NCBI RefSeq assembly: GCF_035984655.1
Contig: NZ_JAXCHT010000005.1
Location: forward strand, 106,823-170,822
Source of the DNA: Actimicrobium sp035984655
Lineage (GTDB): Bacteria > Pseudomonadota > Gammaproteobacteria > Burkholderiales > Burkholderiaceae_D
Reading direction: 5' to 3'
Length of the DNA stretch: 64,000 nucleotides
Each line of letters starts with the position of its first letter. The stretch's first letter is position 1. The position numbers were made by a program, and so were the translations under genes. Below the pieces are notes generated by a model. It saw nothing but the letters and a program-made list of their open reading frames with translations. It searched no databases and had not been told where the DNA came from. Below are positions 51,541-60,580 of the stretch, piece by piece.

Positions 51541-52773
51541 ATGCTCATGACGAAGACCACAATGGTGTCAGGCGCACCGCGACTGCTGTGCATGTTGTTC
51601 GGGCTGTTGACGCTGCCACAGGCGCATGCCCAGATCGGGCCGACGCCGACCATCCGCATCGGCGTGTCCGGTCCCTTCACGGGGGGCTCCGGTTCGCTCG
51701 GCGAGAGCATGCGCAACGGCATTCGGCTGGCAGTCGATGAAATCAATTCGATTGGCGGCATCAATGGCCAGAAGTTCGAGCTGATCGAACGCGACGATGA
51801 GGCCAAGGTCGAGCTCGGCGCAAAAATCGCCGATGACATGGTCAAGCAACACGTTACCGCCGTGATCGGGATTGCCAACACCGGGGTCGGGCTGGCATCG
51901 ATCGATGCCTATCAACAGGCGCACTTGCCGCTGATGGTCGCGGTCTCCACCGGTACCGCACTGACCAAGAAATTCGCGCCACCGAACGCCCCCGAGAATT
52001 ACATTTTCCGGATCTCGCCGACGCTCGACCTGGAGGCCCGCACCCTGGTGGCCGAACTCAAGCGTCGCAAGCTGAGCAAGGTTGCGTTGCTGGCTGATAC
52101 CACTGCGTATGGCGACGCCGGCACCAAGGCCTTCAAGGCGGAGAGTCTGGCCGGCGGCGTCGGGCTGGCATCCGAAGACCGCTTCAAGATCGGTGACACC
52201 GACATGCTGGCGCAGATCAAGCGCGCCATGGCCACCGATGCGCAAGCGCTGGTGGTTTGGGGCATCGGCCCGGAACTGGCCGTCATCGCCAGGAACAAGG
52301 AAACGGCCGGCTGGAAGGTGCCGACGCTGGGAAGCTGGGTCTATTCGAGCCGCAATTTCATCGACGGCGCCGGCAAGGCTGGCGAAGGCGTGATGATGCC
52401 GCAGACCTTCATCCAGGAACTCGGCTCGACCAGCAAGAATGGTTTTTTGCTGGCCTATCGACGCGCCTTCAAGACCGACCTGATCGCCTCGCCAATGAGC
52501 GCTGCGCAGGGCTATGACGGCATGCACTTGCTGTACCGCGCGATCCGTCAGGCCAACTCGGGTGACGGCAGCAAGATCCGGGAAGCGCTGGAAAACCTGA
52601 CGAGCCGCTACCAGGGCGTCATCACCAGCTACGCGAAACCGTTCTCGAAGGTCGACCACGATGCGATCACGCAGAACATGCTGTGGATCGGCCGGGTGAC
52701 CAACGGGCGGATTGACTATGCCAACAGCGAGGATCAGCGCAAGAGCGCGTTGTTGCGGCTAAAAGGCGAGTAG
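51541..52773 (+). CDS. ABC transporter substrate-binding protein (system 2, second)
   Basis: The 410-residue protein has a signal peptide ending in QAHA and the Peripla_BP_6 start TIRIGVSGPFTGGSGSLGES. The frame has ATG codons at 51520, 51529, 51541 and 51547; I chose 51541 because GAGGA lies 5 nt upstream and the signal peptide has normal length. It differs strongly from the first binding protein of the operon, so the same channel may serve two ligand classes. Confidence 0.85.
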   Translation: MLMTKTTMVSGAPRLLCMLFGLLTLPQAHAQIGPTPTIRIGVSGPFTGGSGSLGESMRNGIRLAVDEINSIGGINGQKFELIERDDEAKVELGAKIADDMVKQHVTAVIGIANTGVGLASIDAYQQAHLPLMVAVSTGTALTKKFAPPNAPENYIFRISPTLDLEARTLVAELKRRKLSKVALLADTTAYGDAGTKAFKAESLAGGVGLASEDRFKIGDTDMLAQIKRAMATDAQALVVWGIGPELAVIARNKETAGWKVPTLGSWVYSSRNFIDGAGKAGEGVMMPQTFIQELGSTSKNGFLLAYRRAFKTDLIASPMSAAQGYDGMHLLYRAIRQANSGDGSKIREALENLTSRYQGVITSYAKPFSKVDHDAITQNMLWIGRVTNGRIDYANSEDQRKSALLRLKGE

Positions 52774-52829
52774 CGCCGGTGTTCGGCCGCGCGCCTGCGC
52801 GCGGTCAAGCAGGCCCCACAAAAAATAAT

Positions 52830-52841
52830 ACGACCGTTCTT
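52830..52841. promoter_or_regulatory. Imperfect palindrome upstream of the beta-oxidation gene (possible TetR-type operator)
   Basis: ACGACCGTTCTT is symmetrical at 8 of 12 positions and lies just before a TATAGT -10-like element (52849-52854). Position and symmetry would suit a TetR-family fatty-acid regulator, but no regulator gene is nearby and the match is weak. Confidence 0.25.
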
Positions 52842-52933
52842 TTCAGGGTATAGTGCGACTTCAATAAGTGGCATACTCAAGCCCCAGCGATCATTCAAGA
52901 ACCCCCCATTATTCATCCAAAAAAGGAAGAGAC

Positions 52934-55012
52934 ATGACTGCCCAATACCAGGTCAACGGCAACGCCGCCATCATTACGCTCAACAACCCCCCGGTCAACG
53001 GACTGGGCTTGTCGACCCGCGCTGCAGTGGTCGACGGCGTGCGTCGCGCGCTGGCCGATGCGGCAGTCAAGGCGATCATCATCACCGGCGCCGGCAAGGC
53101 CTTTTCGGGCGGCGCCGATATCAAGGAATTCAATTCGCCCAATGCGTTTGCCGAACCGTCGCTGCACACCCTGATCAACGTGGTCGAAGGCGCCAGCAAG
53201 CCGGTCATTGCGGCCATTCATACCGTCTGCATGGGCGGCGGACTGGAACTGGCGCTGGGTTGCCATTACCGCGTGGCGAGCGCCGGTGCGCAAATCGCGC
53301 TGCCGGAAGTCAAGCTGGGCATCCTGCCGGGCGCCGGTGGCACGCAGCGCCTGCCGCGCGTGCTGGGTCTGGAGATGGCACTGAACATGATTGTCTCGGG
53401 AACCCCGGTGGCTTCCGAGAAGCTGGCCAAGACCGCGCTGTTCAACAAGATGATTGACGGTGACTTGCTGACCGGCGCGCTGGCTTTCGCGGCGGAGATC
53501 GCCGACCAGCGGCCGCTGCCGAAAGTGCGCGACCTGAAAGTCGACTATCCGAATTACGAAGCCTTCCTGCAGTTCTCGCGCAATACCGTCAAGGCCATGT
53601 CAGGTCCGTATCCGGCGCCGCTGAAATGCGTCGAAGCGGTGGCTGCAGCGGTAACGATGAAATTCGACGACGGCATCAAGTTCGAACGCGATCTGTTCAT
53701 TGATCTGGTCCAGACCACCGAATCGAAAGCGTTGCGCCATGCGTTCTTCGGCGAACGCGCCGCCGGCAAGATTGCCGATGTGCCGGAGTCGACCCCGGTG
53801 CGCCCGATCAAGTCGGCTGCCGTGATCGGCGCCGGTACGATGGGTGGCGGCATTGCGATGAACTTCGTCAACGCCGGCATTCCGGTGATGCTGCTGGAAA
53901 CCCGGCAGGAAGCACTCGACAAGGGCATCGCGACGATTCGCAAGAACTACGAAAACACCATGAAGAAGGGCAAGCTGACGCAGGAGAAGTTCGATGAGCG
54001 CGTCGGCATGATCAGCGGCACCCTGAATTACGCCGACATCGGCCAGGCCGACATCGTGGTCGAGGCCGTGTTCGAAGAGATGGGCGTCAAGGAAGCCGTG
54101 TTCAAGAAGCTCGATGAAGTCATGAAGCCGGGCGCGATTCTGGCCTCCAACACCTCGACGCTGGATCTGGACCAGATCGCCGCGTTCACCAAACGCCCGC
54201 AGGATGTGGTCGGGACGCATTTCTTCAGTCCGGCCAATGTCATGAAGCTGCTCGAAATCGTGCGCGGCAAAGCCACCGCGCATGACGTGCTGGCGACCAC
54301 CATGGCGCTGTCGAAGAAAATCAAGAAGACCGGCGTGGTGTCGGGCGTCTGCGATGGCTTCATCGGCAACCGCATGATCGAACAATACAGCCGCCAGGCC
54401 GGCTACCTGCTGGAAGAAGGCGGACTGCCGGAGCAAGTCGACAAGGCGATGGAAAAATTCGGCTTTGCGATGGGACCGTTCCGCATGGGCGATCTGGCCG
54501 GCAACGATATCGGCTGGGCGATCCGCAAGCGCCGCTATGTCGAGAAGCCACAAATCGTCTATTCGAAAACCGCCGACCTGCTGTGCGAAATGGGACGTTA
54601 CGGCCAGAAGACCGGCGCGGGCTGGTATGACTACAAGGCGGGCGACCGCAAGGCCTATCCGGCGCAGATCGTCAACGACATGATCATCAAGCATTCGGCC
54701 GACCTCGGCATCGAACGCCGCAAGATCAGCGATGCGGAAATCGTCGAGCGACTGGTGTATGCACTGGTCAATGAAGCGGCGCTGATTCTGGAAGAGGGCA
54801 TTGCGATGCGCGCTTCCGACATCGACATGGTCTACCTGACCGGTTATGGCTTCCCGCTGTATCGCGGTGGCCCGATGTTCTATGCCGATACGGTGGGACT
54901 GACCAACGTCCTGATGGCGATGGAAAAGTTTGCCAAGGGCCGTCACGGTGAAGCATGGAAGCCGGCGCCGCTGCTGGTGCGCCTGGCCGCCGAAGGCAAG
55001 ACCTTCAACTGA
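52934..55012 (+). CDS. Bifunctional enoyl-CoA hydratase / 3-hydroxyacyl-CoA dehydrogenase (FadB/FadJ-like)
   Basis: The 692-residue protein has an N-terminal crotonase domain (residues 1-190; GKAFSGGADIKEF oxyanion loop and GGGLELALGCHYRVAS), an NAD-binding 3-hydroxyacyl-CoA dehydrogenase domain (AAVIGAGTMGGGIAMNFVNAGIPV at about residue 295; THFFSPANVMKLLE with the catalytic His) and C-terminal dehydrogenase repeats. It carries out steps two and three of beta-oxidation. The start at 52934 has AAAAGGAAGAG upstream; the frame continues to 52868 without family similarity. It closes the acyl-CoA ligase/ABC region and has its own candidate promoter. Confidence 0.93.
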   Translation: MTAQYQVNGNAAIITLNNPPVNGLGLSTRAAVVDGVRRALADAAVKAIIITGAGKAFSGGADIKEFNSPNAFAEPSLHTLINVVEGASKPVIAAIHTVCMGGGLELALGCHYRVASAGAQIALPEVKLGILPGAGGTQRLPRVLGLEMALNMIVSGTPVASEKLAKTALFNKMIDGDLLTGALAFAAEIADQRPLPKVRDLKVDYPNYEAFLQFSRNTVKAMSGPYPAPLKCVEAVAAAVTMKFDDGIKFERDLFIDLVQTTESKALRHAFFGERAAGKIADVPESTPVRPIKSAAVIGAGTMGGGIAMNFVNAGIPVMLLETRQEALDKGIATIRKNYENTMKKGKLTQEKFDERVGMISGTLNYADIGQADIVVEAVFEEMGVKEAVFKKLDEVMKPGAILASNTSTLDLDQIAAFTKRPQDVVGTHFFSPANVMKLLEIVRGKATAHDVLATTMALSKKIKKTGVVSGVCDGFIGNRMIEQYSRQAGYLLEEGGLPEQVDKAMEKFGFAMGPFRMGDLAGNDIGWAIRKRRYVEKPQIVYSKTADLLCEMGRYGQKTGAGWYDYKAGDRKAYPAQIVNDMIIKHSADLGIERRKISDAEIVERLVYALVNEAALILEEGIAMRASDIDMVYLTGYGFPLYRGGPMFYADTVGLTNVLMAMEKFAKGRHGEAWKPAPLLVRLAAEGKTFN

Positions 55013-55033
55013 TTGGCAGACCTGTGTAATCTG

Positions 55034-55062
55034 GCCCCGCGATGCTTGCGGGGCTTTTTTTT
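55034..55062 (+). terminator. Rho-independent terminator after the beta-oxidation gene
   Basis: GCCCCGC (55034-55040) pairs with GCGGGGC (55048-55054) around a 7-base loop, followed by eight T residues (55055-55062). It ends at the last codons of the convergent reductase gene. Confidence 0.88.
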
Positions 55063-55849
55063 ACCAATAATTTTCGGTGACAAACTGGCCCGGCAGCGCC
55101 CGCCGCACCGGTCGCAGCCCGCGTGCATGCAGCAACGCGCGCATGTCCTCGATCATGGCCGGATTGCCGCACAACATGACGCGTGCGCTGGTCAACTGCA
55201 ATTGCGTTCCGGCGGCCTGTTCCAGGCTGCCATTGTCCAGCAGCGCGGTGATGCGGCCGTGCAGTACGTCTGGCGCCGCAGCGCTGTCGCGGGTGACTGC
55301 ATGGACCAGCGCCAGGCGCGCGCGGGTATCGCGAAATGGTGGCGCCGCGGCCATCTCGCGCAGGCTGTCGGCATAGGCAAATTCGGCGCTGTGGCGCACG
55401 CCGTGCACGACGATGAGGCGGGCGAACTGATTCCACAGCGCCGGCTCCTGCAGCATCGACACATACGGACCGAGTCCGGTGCCGGTGGCGATCATCCACA
55501 AATCGTCGCCATCGACAAAGCGGTCGGGGGTCATGAAGCCGAAGCGCTTGCGATCGAGGTGGATCGGATCGCCCACCACGGTGCGGTCGAGCACGCCGGT
55601 AAACGCGCCGCCGGGAACGCTGACGACCAGGAATTCGAGCCAGTCCTGCTGCGTCCCGGAGGTAATGGAATAGGCCCGCCACACCAACTGGCCATCGATT
55701 GGCAATCCCAGCCGGACATATTGGCCGGCCTTGAAGTCAAATCCGGCCGGACGGGTGATGCGAAATGAAAACAACTGGTCACTCCAGCGCTGCACGTGGG
55801 TGATCGTTTCGGTGGAATACGGCAGGGGCGTGTGGATTTGTTCAGACAT
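55061..55849 (-). CDS. fpr: Ferredoxin-NADP+ reductase
   Basis: The 262-residue protein has the bacterial Fpr layout: a FAD-binding barrel with RAYS and the GQYVRLG segment, and an NADP-binding domain with TGTGLGPYVSML and VMLCGNPAM. The C-terminal tryptophan in FVTENYW is the aromatic residue that stacks on the flavin in this class. It moves electrons between NADPH and ferredoxin or flavodoxin in the cytoplasm, often in oxidative stress or iron-sulfur metabolism. It stands alone between a convergent and a divergent gene. Confidence 0.92.
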   Translation of the reverse strand: MSEQIHTPLPYSTETITHVQRWSDQLFSFRITRPAGFDFKAGQYVRLGLPIDGQLVWRAYSITSGTQQDWLEFLVVSVPGGAFTGVLDRTVVGDPIHLDRKRFGFMTPDRFVDGDDLWMIATGTGLGPYVSMLQEPALWNQFARLIVVHGVRHSAEFAYADSLREMAAAPPFRDTRARLALVHAVTRDSAAAPDVLHGRITALLDNGSLEQAAGTQLQLTSARVMLCGNPAMIEDMRALLHARGLRPVRRALPGQFVTENYW

Positions 55850-56081
55850 GATGAGGCGCTACGATTCGGATGGCTGGAGGGAGCGCACATTGTAGCCCGA
55901 CGACGGTTGCAGCCGCGCCAGCCGGATTGGGCGCGATATCGGCTACTATTGCGCCTGATAAAGTTCTTCGGCCGTAATATCGACGGGTTTTGGCCGGAAT
56001 TTCGAGCTACCATCGGTATCCGCCAGATGCAGTCGGTCTGCGCACTGCAGTTGCTTGCGTCACCACGAAAGAAGCACCGTC

Positions 56082-57128
56082 ATGAGATTCCCGGCAGTCC
56101 GCAAAGTTGGCAAGCACGCGACCAGATACAGCAGCGCATTAATCTGCGGCGCGCTGGGGCTTGGCGCGTTGTCGGTTCTGGCGTACGCGCTGCTGCGGGA
56201 TCGCCAGGCGCCGGCTGCCGCGCTGCCGAAGGTGATCGTCGCGGTGCCGATGCAAATCGTCAGCGCGCCGATGCTGGTCGCCAGCGGACAGGGGTTGTTT
56301 CGGGCCGAGGGCGTCGATGTAACGGTCCAGCCATTTCAGATCGGCAAGGACGCCTTGAAGTCGGTGCTGGAGGGCCATGCGGATCTGGCGCTGGTGGCCG
56401 ATACGCCATTGATGTTCGCGCTGGCTGGCGGTGCCGACATCGCGATGCTGGCAAGCGTTGCCGAGTCACGCCGTTCGCTGGGCATCGTCGCGCGTCGTGA
56501 TCGCGGCATCCGTAATATCAGGAATTTGAGCGGAAAAACGATCGGCCTGACCATGGGAACCAATCTGACGTATTTTCTGGATGCGCTGTTGCAGGTCAAT
56601 GGCGTTGCCAATGACGCAGTCGTCTGGAGCGATCGGGGTATCGATGCGCTGTACGCTGACTTTGTCGGCGGACGGCTGGATGCGGCGGTGATGTTCCAGC
56701 CCCATCTGAAGCGCATCGAAAATGAAATGGGCGACCGCGTCCAGGTTTTTTATGGCGAAGACGTGTACGCGTTCCGGTTGATCCTGGCGGGCCGGCCCGG
56801 CTGGATTGACAGCCATCCGGACGCCGTCAAGCGGGTCCTGAAGGCGCTGATTGCGGCGGCTGACTCGATTCAGGACAAGCCGGTGCAAGCGCGCAAGGTG
56901 GTGGGGCCGATGATCGGGATGGACGATGCCATGCTGGCGCAGCTGTTCGATCCGGAGGATTTCACGATTGCGCTCGACCAGGCCACGCTGCTGGCGCTGG
57001 ACGACCAGACCCGCTGGGCCATGAAAGAACATCTGGTGACAATGCGGCCGATGCCAAACTATCTGGGCGCGATGCGCTATCACTACCTTGAATCGTTGCT
57101 GCCGGATGCAGTAACGCTGGTGCATTAG
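56082..57128 (+). CDS. Periplasmic solute-binding protein, NMT1/SsuA-like (probable sensor partner)
   Basis: The 348-residue protein has one N-terminal hydrophobic segment (about residues 20-38) and a NitT/TauT/SsuA-type binding fold: VIVAVPMQIVSAPMLVASGQGLFRAEGVDV, then LVADTPLMFALAGGADIAMLASV and a switch region GKTIGLTMGTN. No permease or ATPase gene is near. It is followed after 8 bp by a hybrid histidine kinase, so I infer that it presents a ligand to the kinase, or is membrane-anchored for that role. The ATG at 56082 is preferred over a TTG at 56055. Confidence 0.82.
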   Translation: MRFPAVRKVGKHATRYSSALICGALGLGALSVLAYALLRDRQAPAAALPKVIVAVPMQIVSAPMLVASGQGLFRAEGVDVTVQPFQIGKDALKSVLEGHADLALVADTPLMFALAGGADIAMLASVAESRRSLGIVARRDRGIRNIRNLSGKTIGLTMGTNLTYFLDALLQVNGVANDAVVWSDRGIDALYADFVGGRLDAAVMFQPHLKRIENEMGDRVQVFYGEDVYAFRLILAGRPGWIDSHPDAVKRVLKALIAAADSIQDKPVQARKVVGPMIGMDDAMLAQLFDPEDFTIALDQATLLALDDQTRWAMKEHLVTMRPMPNYLGAMRYHYLESLLPDAVTLVH

Positions 57129-57136
57129 GAGCCAAC

Positions 57137-59218
57137 TTGAAGATACGCACACAGATCAATTGCCTGCTGCTGTTTGGCGCACTGGTGATACCGGCGACGG
57201 TCGGCATGGCGCTGATGGCCGCGCGTCACATCGAACAGGACATCAGCGATATCCGCGCCGCCGAGGATCTGATCATCAGTGCCGCGCAACTGAGCCAGGT
57301 GGTGGTCGAAACCGCCTTGTTCCACGAGGCGCGCAGCCAGGACCAGTGGCAACGCAAGATCGCCAGCATGAATCTGCAGATCGGGCGCATGCGTCCCATG
57401 CTGACCGCGGTCCAGCCCGAGCTTGAGCGCATCCAGAAGAAAATTGCCCTGATGCAGACAATCTACGCGCGCCTGATCCGGCCGCCTGATACACCTGACA
57501 TGCCATTGCGGCGACCCTCCGCGCTGGAATCTGCGGTCGAGGCGCGTTCAGTCGCGTCGCTGCTGGTGTTGACGCAGGAAGTCACCGGCATCGCGCATGA
57601 ACTGATCGGTGCCACCCGTGCCGTGCAGGCAGGCACCTTGCGCGACATGCAGATTTATATCGGTCTGTTCCTGCTGGCGATTTCGGCGTTGATCGGTTTT
57701 GTCTGGCATCTGGTCAGCCGGCGCATCCTGCAACCATTGCGCGTGTTCGAGCTGGCCACGCATCATGTGGCCGGCGGCAATTACGTGCACCGGCTGGGAC
57801 TGCGGCAGGGCGATGAAATCGGCGAACTTGCCGCGGCCTTTGACGGCATGGCGGCGCGGGTCGAAAAGGCCGATGTCGACCTGAAAGCCCACCGCGACAA
57901 CCTGGCGCAGGAAGTCGTCGCCAGGACCGCCGAACTGACTGCCGCCAAGGAGGGTGCCGAGGCATTGTCGGTGGTGCTGCTGGAGAAAAACGTCGCGCTG
58001 GAAGAGGCCCGGCTGGTGGCCGAGAAAGCGGATCGGGCAAAATCCGATTTCCTCTCCAGCATGAGTCACGAACTGCGCACGCCGCTCAATGCGATCCTCG
58101 GTTTCGCCCAGCTGATTGACAGCGCCACGCCGCCGATCTCTGCAGCGCACAAGCGCTACATCGAACAGATCCTCAAGGGCGGCTGGTATTTGCTCGAGCT
58201 GATCAACGAAATTCTCGACCTGGCGTTGATCGAGTCAGGCAAGGCAACGCTGTCACCCGAGCCGGTGTCGCTGTTGTCCCTGCTGCTGGAATGCCGGGCC
58301 ATGGTTGAGCCGCAAGCGAATGCGCAACAGATCACGCTGACCTTTCCGCAGCAACACAGCGCGCAGTTCATCGAAGCCGATCGCACCCGCATCAAGCAGG
58401 TGCTGATCAATCTGCTGTCCAACGCCATCAAATACAACCACCCCGGCGGCGAAGTCGCGGTGGACTGGACAGTGCGCCACGCCGACCGGCTGCGCATCAC
58501 CGTGCGCGACACCGGGTCAGGCATGTCGGAGGAGCAGCTGGGGCAATTGTTCCAGCCATTTAACCGGCTCGGCCGCGAGACCGGTGCGGAGGAGGGCACC
58601 GGGATCGGGCTGGTGGTCACCAAACGGCTGGTTGATTTGATGGGTGGTTCCATCGGCGTCCACAGCGAAGTCGGCGTCGGCAGCACCTTCTGGATCGAAT
58701 TCACTGTGACCAGTCCCAAGCAGTTGCAGCACGACGATGCCGAAACCGCCGATCAGGCGTTGCTGCAGGTGCGTGATGGTCTGCCACAGCGCACCGTGCT
58801 GTATGTCGAGGACAATACGGCCAACCTCGATCTGGTCGAGCAGCTGATCGCGCGCCGTCCCAATCTGCAATTGCTCAGTGCGGCCAACGGCAGCCTCGGC
58901 GTCGAATTCGCGCGCGCGCACCAACCTGCGCTGGTGCTGATGGATATCAACCTGCCGGGCATTAGCGGGGTGACTGCCATGAAGATCCTGCAAGCCGATC
59001 CGAGCACCGCGCACATTCCGGTCATCGCGCTGTCGGCCAACGCAATGCCCAATGAAATCCAGCGCGGTCTGGACGCCGGCTTTGCGCGCTACCTGACCAA
59101 GCCGATCAAGGTCAACGAATTCATGGAAACGCTCGATGAGATGCTGGCATCGGTGCGGCGCGACGCTGGTACTGCGATCGATCACCCGGCCTCAGCGTTC
59201 CCGGGCGCGGCCGAATAG
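57137..59218 (+). CDS. Hybrid sensor histidine kinase with receiver domain
   Basis: The 693-residue protein has a membrane segment at about 8-28, a periplasmic helical domain, a second segment at about 172-194, HAMP (195-247), a coiled coil, HisKA with SHELRTPLN (His311), an ATPase domain (N-box LLSNAIKYNHPGGE, DTGSGMS, GTGIGLVVTKRL) and a C-terminal receiver domain with Asp603 in LVLMDINLPG. The start is TTG 57137, supported by TAGGAG that overlaps the stop of the binding protein gene. No output regulator is adjacent; the receiver may pass phosphate to a separate protein. Its last 27 bp overlap the end of the opposite spoVR gene. Confidence 0.92.
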   Translation: MKIRTQINCLLLFGALVIPATVGMALMAARHIEQDISDIRAAEDLIISAAQLSQVVVETALFHEARSQDQWQRKIASMNLQIGRMRPMLTAVQPELERIQKKIALMQTIYARLIRPPDTPDMPLRRPSALESAVEARSVASLLVLTQEVTGIAHELIGATRAVQAGTLRDMQIYIGLFLLAISALIGFVWHLVSRRILQPLRVFELATHHVAGGNYVHRLGLRQGDEIGELAAAFDGMAARVEKADVDLKAHRDNLAQEVVARTAELTAAKEGAEALSVVLLEKNVALEEARLVAEKADRAKSDFLSSMSHELRTPLNAILGFAQLIDSATPPISAAHKRYIEQILKGGWYLLELINEILDLALIESGKATLSPEPVSLLSLLLECRAMVEPQANAQQITLTFPQQHSAQFIEADRTRIKQVLINLLSNAIKYNHPGGEVAVDWTVRHADRLRITVRDTGSGMSEEQLGQLFQPFNRLGRETGAEEGTGIGLVVTKRLVDLMGGSIGVHSEVGVGSTFWIEFTVTSPKQLQHDDAETADQALLQVRDGLPQRTVLYVEDNTANLDLVEQLIARRPNLQLLSAANGSLGVEFARAHQPALVLMDINLPGISGVTAMKILQADPSTAHIPVIALSANAMPNEIQRGLDAGFARYLTKPIKVNEFMETLDEMLASVRRDAGTAIDHPASAFPGAAE

Positions 59219-60580
59219 CGTACGGCGGTTATTGCGCTCGTCGAGCGTGTGCAGGCTGACTGGCCGGCGCCAGATCTTGCTGATGTAACCCAGAACGCTT
59301 TCGGCGCGCTTGGGGTCGAGGCCGCGGCCATCGGTCACGCTGTCGTGTTCGAGTTCCAGGCTGCCGTCCGCATGCAGCTGGGTCACTGCCACGCGCGGCG
59401 CTCCGTAGTTGAAGCGTGGCGCCAGGATCGCTTCGTGCAGGCTGTGAATATCATTCTGGCCGATCCGCACGGCGCCGTCGGGCTGGGCGTTGTAGACAAA
59501 CAGATCCAGTTGCGCGGCCAGCCCGGCGTCGAGGTAATTGCGGATGAAACCGAAGTCGTCCTCTTCATCGCGAATGCGGCGCGCCGCCTCCAGCCCCAGC
59601 TTGTCGATCACATGCTCCCAGATCGAAAACCCGAGGTGGTAGGGATTGACCGACAGCGCCAACTGCCGTTCCGCCGCGAACGGACGGACTACATCGGAGT
59701 GCGCCTTCAATGCCGACAGGTACAGGTCGTGCGGCAGTAAATCTGCCTCGCGCAGCAAGCGCGCATGCCAGTAGGAAGCCCAGCCTTCGTTCATGATCTG
59801 ACAGGCGAACACCGGGAAAAAATAGAACGACTCCTCACGCACCGCCAGGAAGATGTCGCGTTCCCAGCCTTCCAGCTCCGGCGCGTAATTGGCGATGAAC
59901 CAGAGCAGGTCATACTCTGGCGCCGGCGGAACCGGCATGCGTTGCGGCGCGCTCGCAAGCGGAGCGGGCGCGGCCTCGCCGGGCAATTGCTGGAAGCGTT
60001 GCTGGAACCGGTCGCGTGGCTGGCTGACGGCGGCCGGATGCCATTGCGGGTAAGGATCTCGATGCAGCGGCTGGCCGACATTGACATGCGGCTCCAGCGC
60101 CAGCGCGGCATCGAGGATGGCTTCGACCCGTTGCTGGCCATGTTCGGCCAGGGCTGCGTCGATCCGGTGCGCACGCGCCGCAGCCTGCTCCAGGATGCGT
60201 CCACCCGCCATCTGCATGAAGCGTGCGAACAACTGGTTGTTGCGACTGAAATCGGCATGGCCCAGCACATGACAGATCACCAGCACATTTTCGGCCAGCG
60301 AGTTGCTGTCGACCAGATAGGCGCGACACGGATCGCCCGGAAACATCACTTCGAAAATATGCGAATGTCCCATCCCCTGCCGGATCAGCTGGTGGATGTA
60401 GCGCACGCCGAACGACCAGTGCGGCATGCGCACCGGCAAGCCGTACACCGCGATCTCGGTCATGAAGGCGGGCGGCACCAGCTCGAATTCGACCGGATCG
60501 AAATCCATGCCAAGGCGGTGGGCCAGCGCGGTGATGCGGGTGGCGAGCGTCTGCAGCTGATCGACGCTGGCGCCGCTCAT
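59192..60580 (-). CDS. SpoVR family protein
   Basis: The 462-residue protein matches SpoVR/YcgB (E. coli YcgB is 510). Characteristic segments are VPPAFMTEIAVYGLPVRMPHW, CHVLGHADFSRNN, the ACQIMNEGWASYWHARL motif and NPYHLGFSIWEHV. The function is unknown, but it is always linked to the PrkA kinase and a DUF444 protein, as here. The start ATG 60580 overlaps the DUF444 stop (ATGA); the frame extends to 60703 only inside that gene. It is the last of three genes. Confidence 0.92.
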   Translation of the reverse strand: MSGASVDQLQTLATRITALAHRLGMDFDPVEFELVPPAFMTEIAVYGLPVRMPHWSFGVRYIHQLIRQGMGHSHIFEVMFPGDPCRAYLVDSNSLAENVLVICHVLGHADFSRNNQLFARFMQMAGGRILEQAAARAHRIDAALAEHGQQRVEAILDAALALEPHVNVGQPLHRDPYPQWHPAAVSQPRDRFQQRFQQLPGEAAPAPLASAPQRMPVPPAPEYDLLWFIANYAPELEGWERDIFLAVREESFYFFPVFACQIMNEGWASYWHARLLREADLLPHDLYLSALKAHSDVVRPFAAERQLALSVNPYHLGFSIWEHVIDKLGLEAARRIRDEEDDFGFIRNYLDAGLAAQLDLFVYNAQPDGAVRIGQNDIHSLHEAILAPRFNYGAPRVAVTQLHADGSLELEHDSVTDGRGLDPKRAESVLGYISKIWRRPVSLHTLDERNNRRTLFGRARER

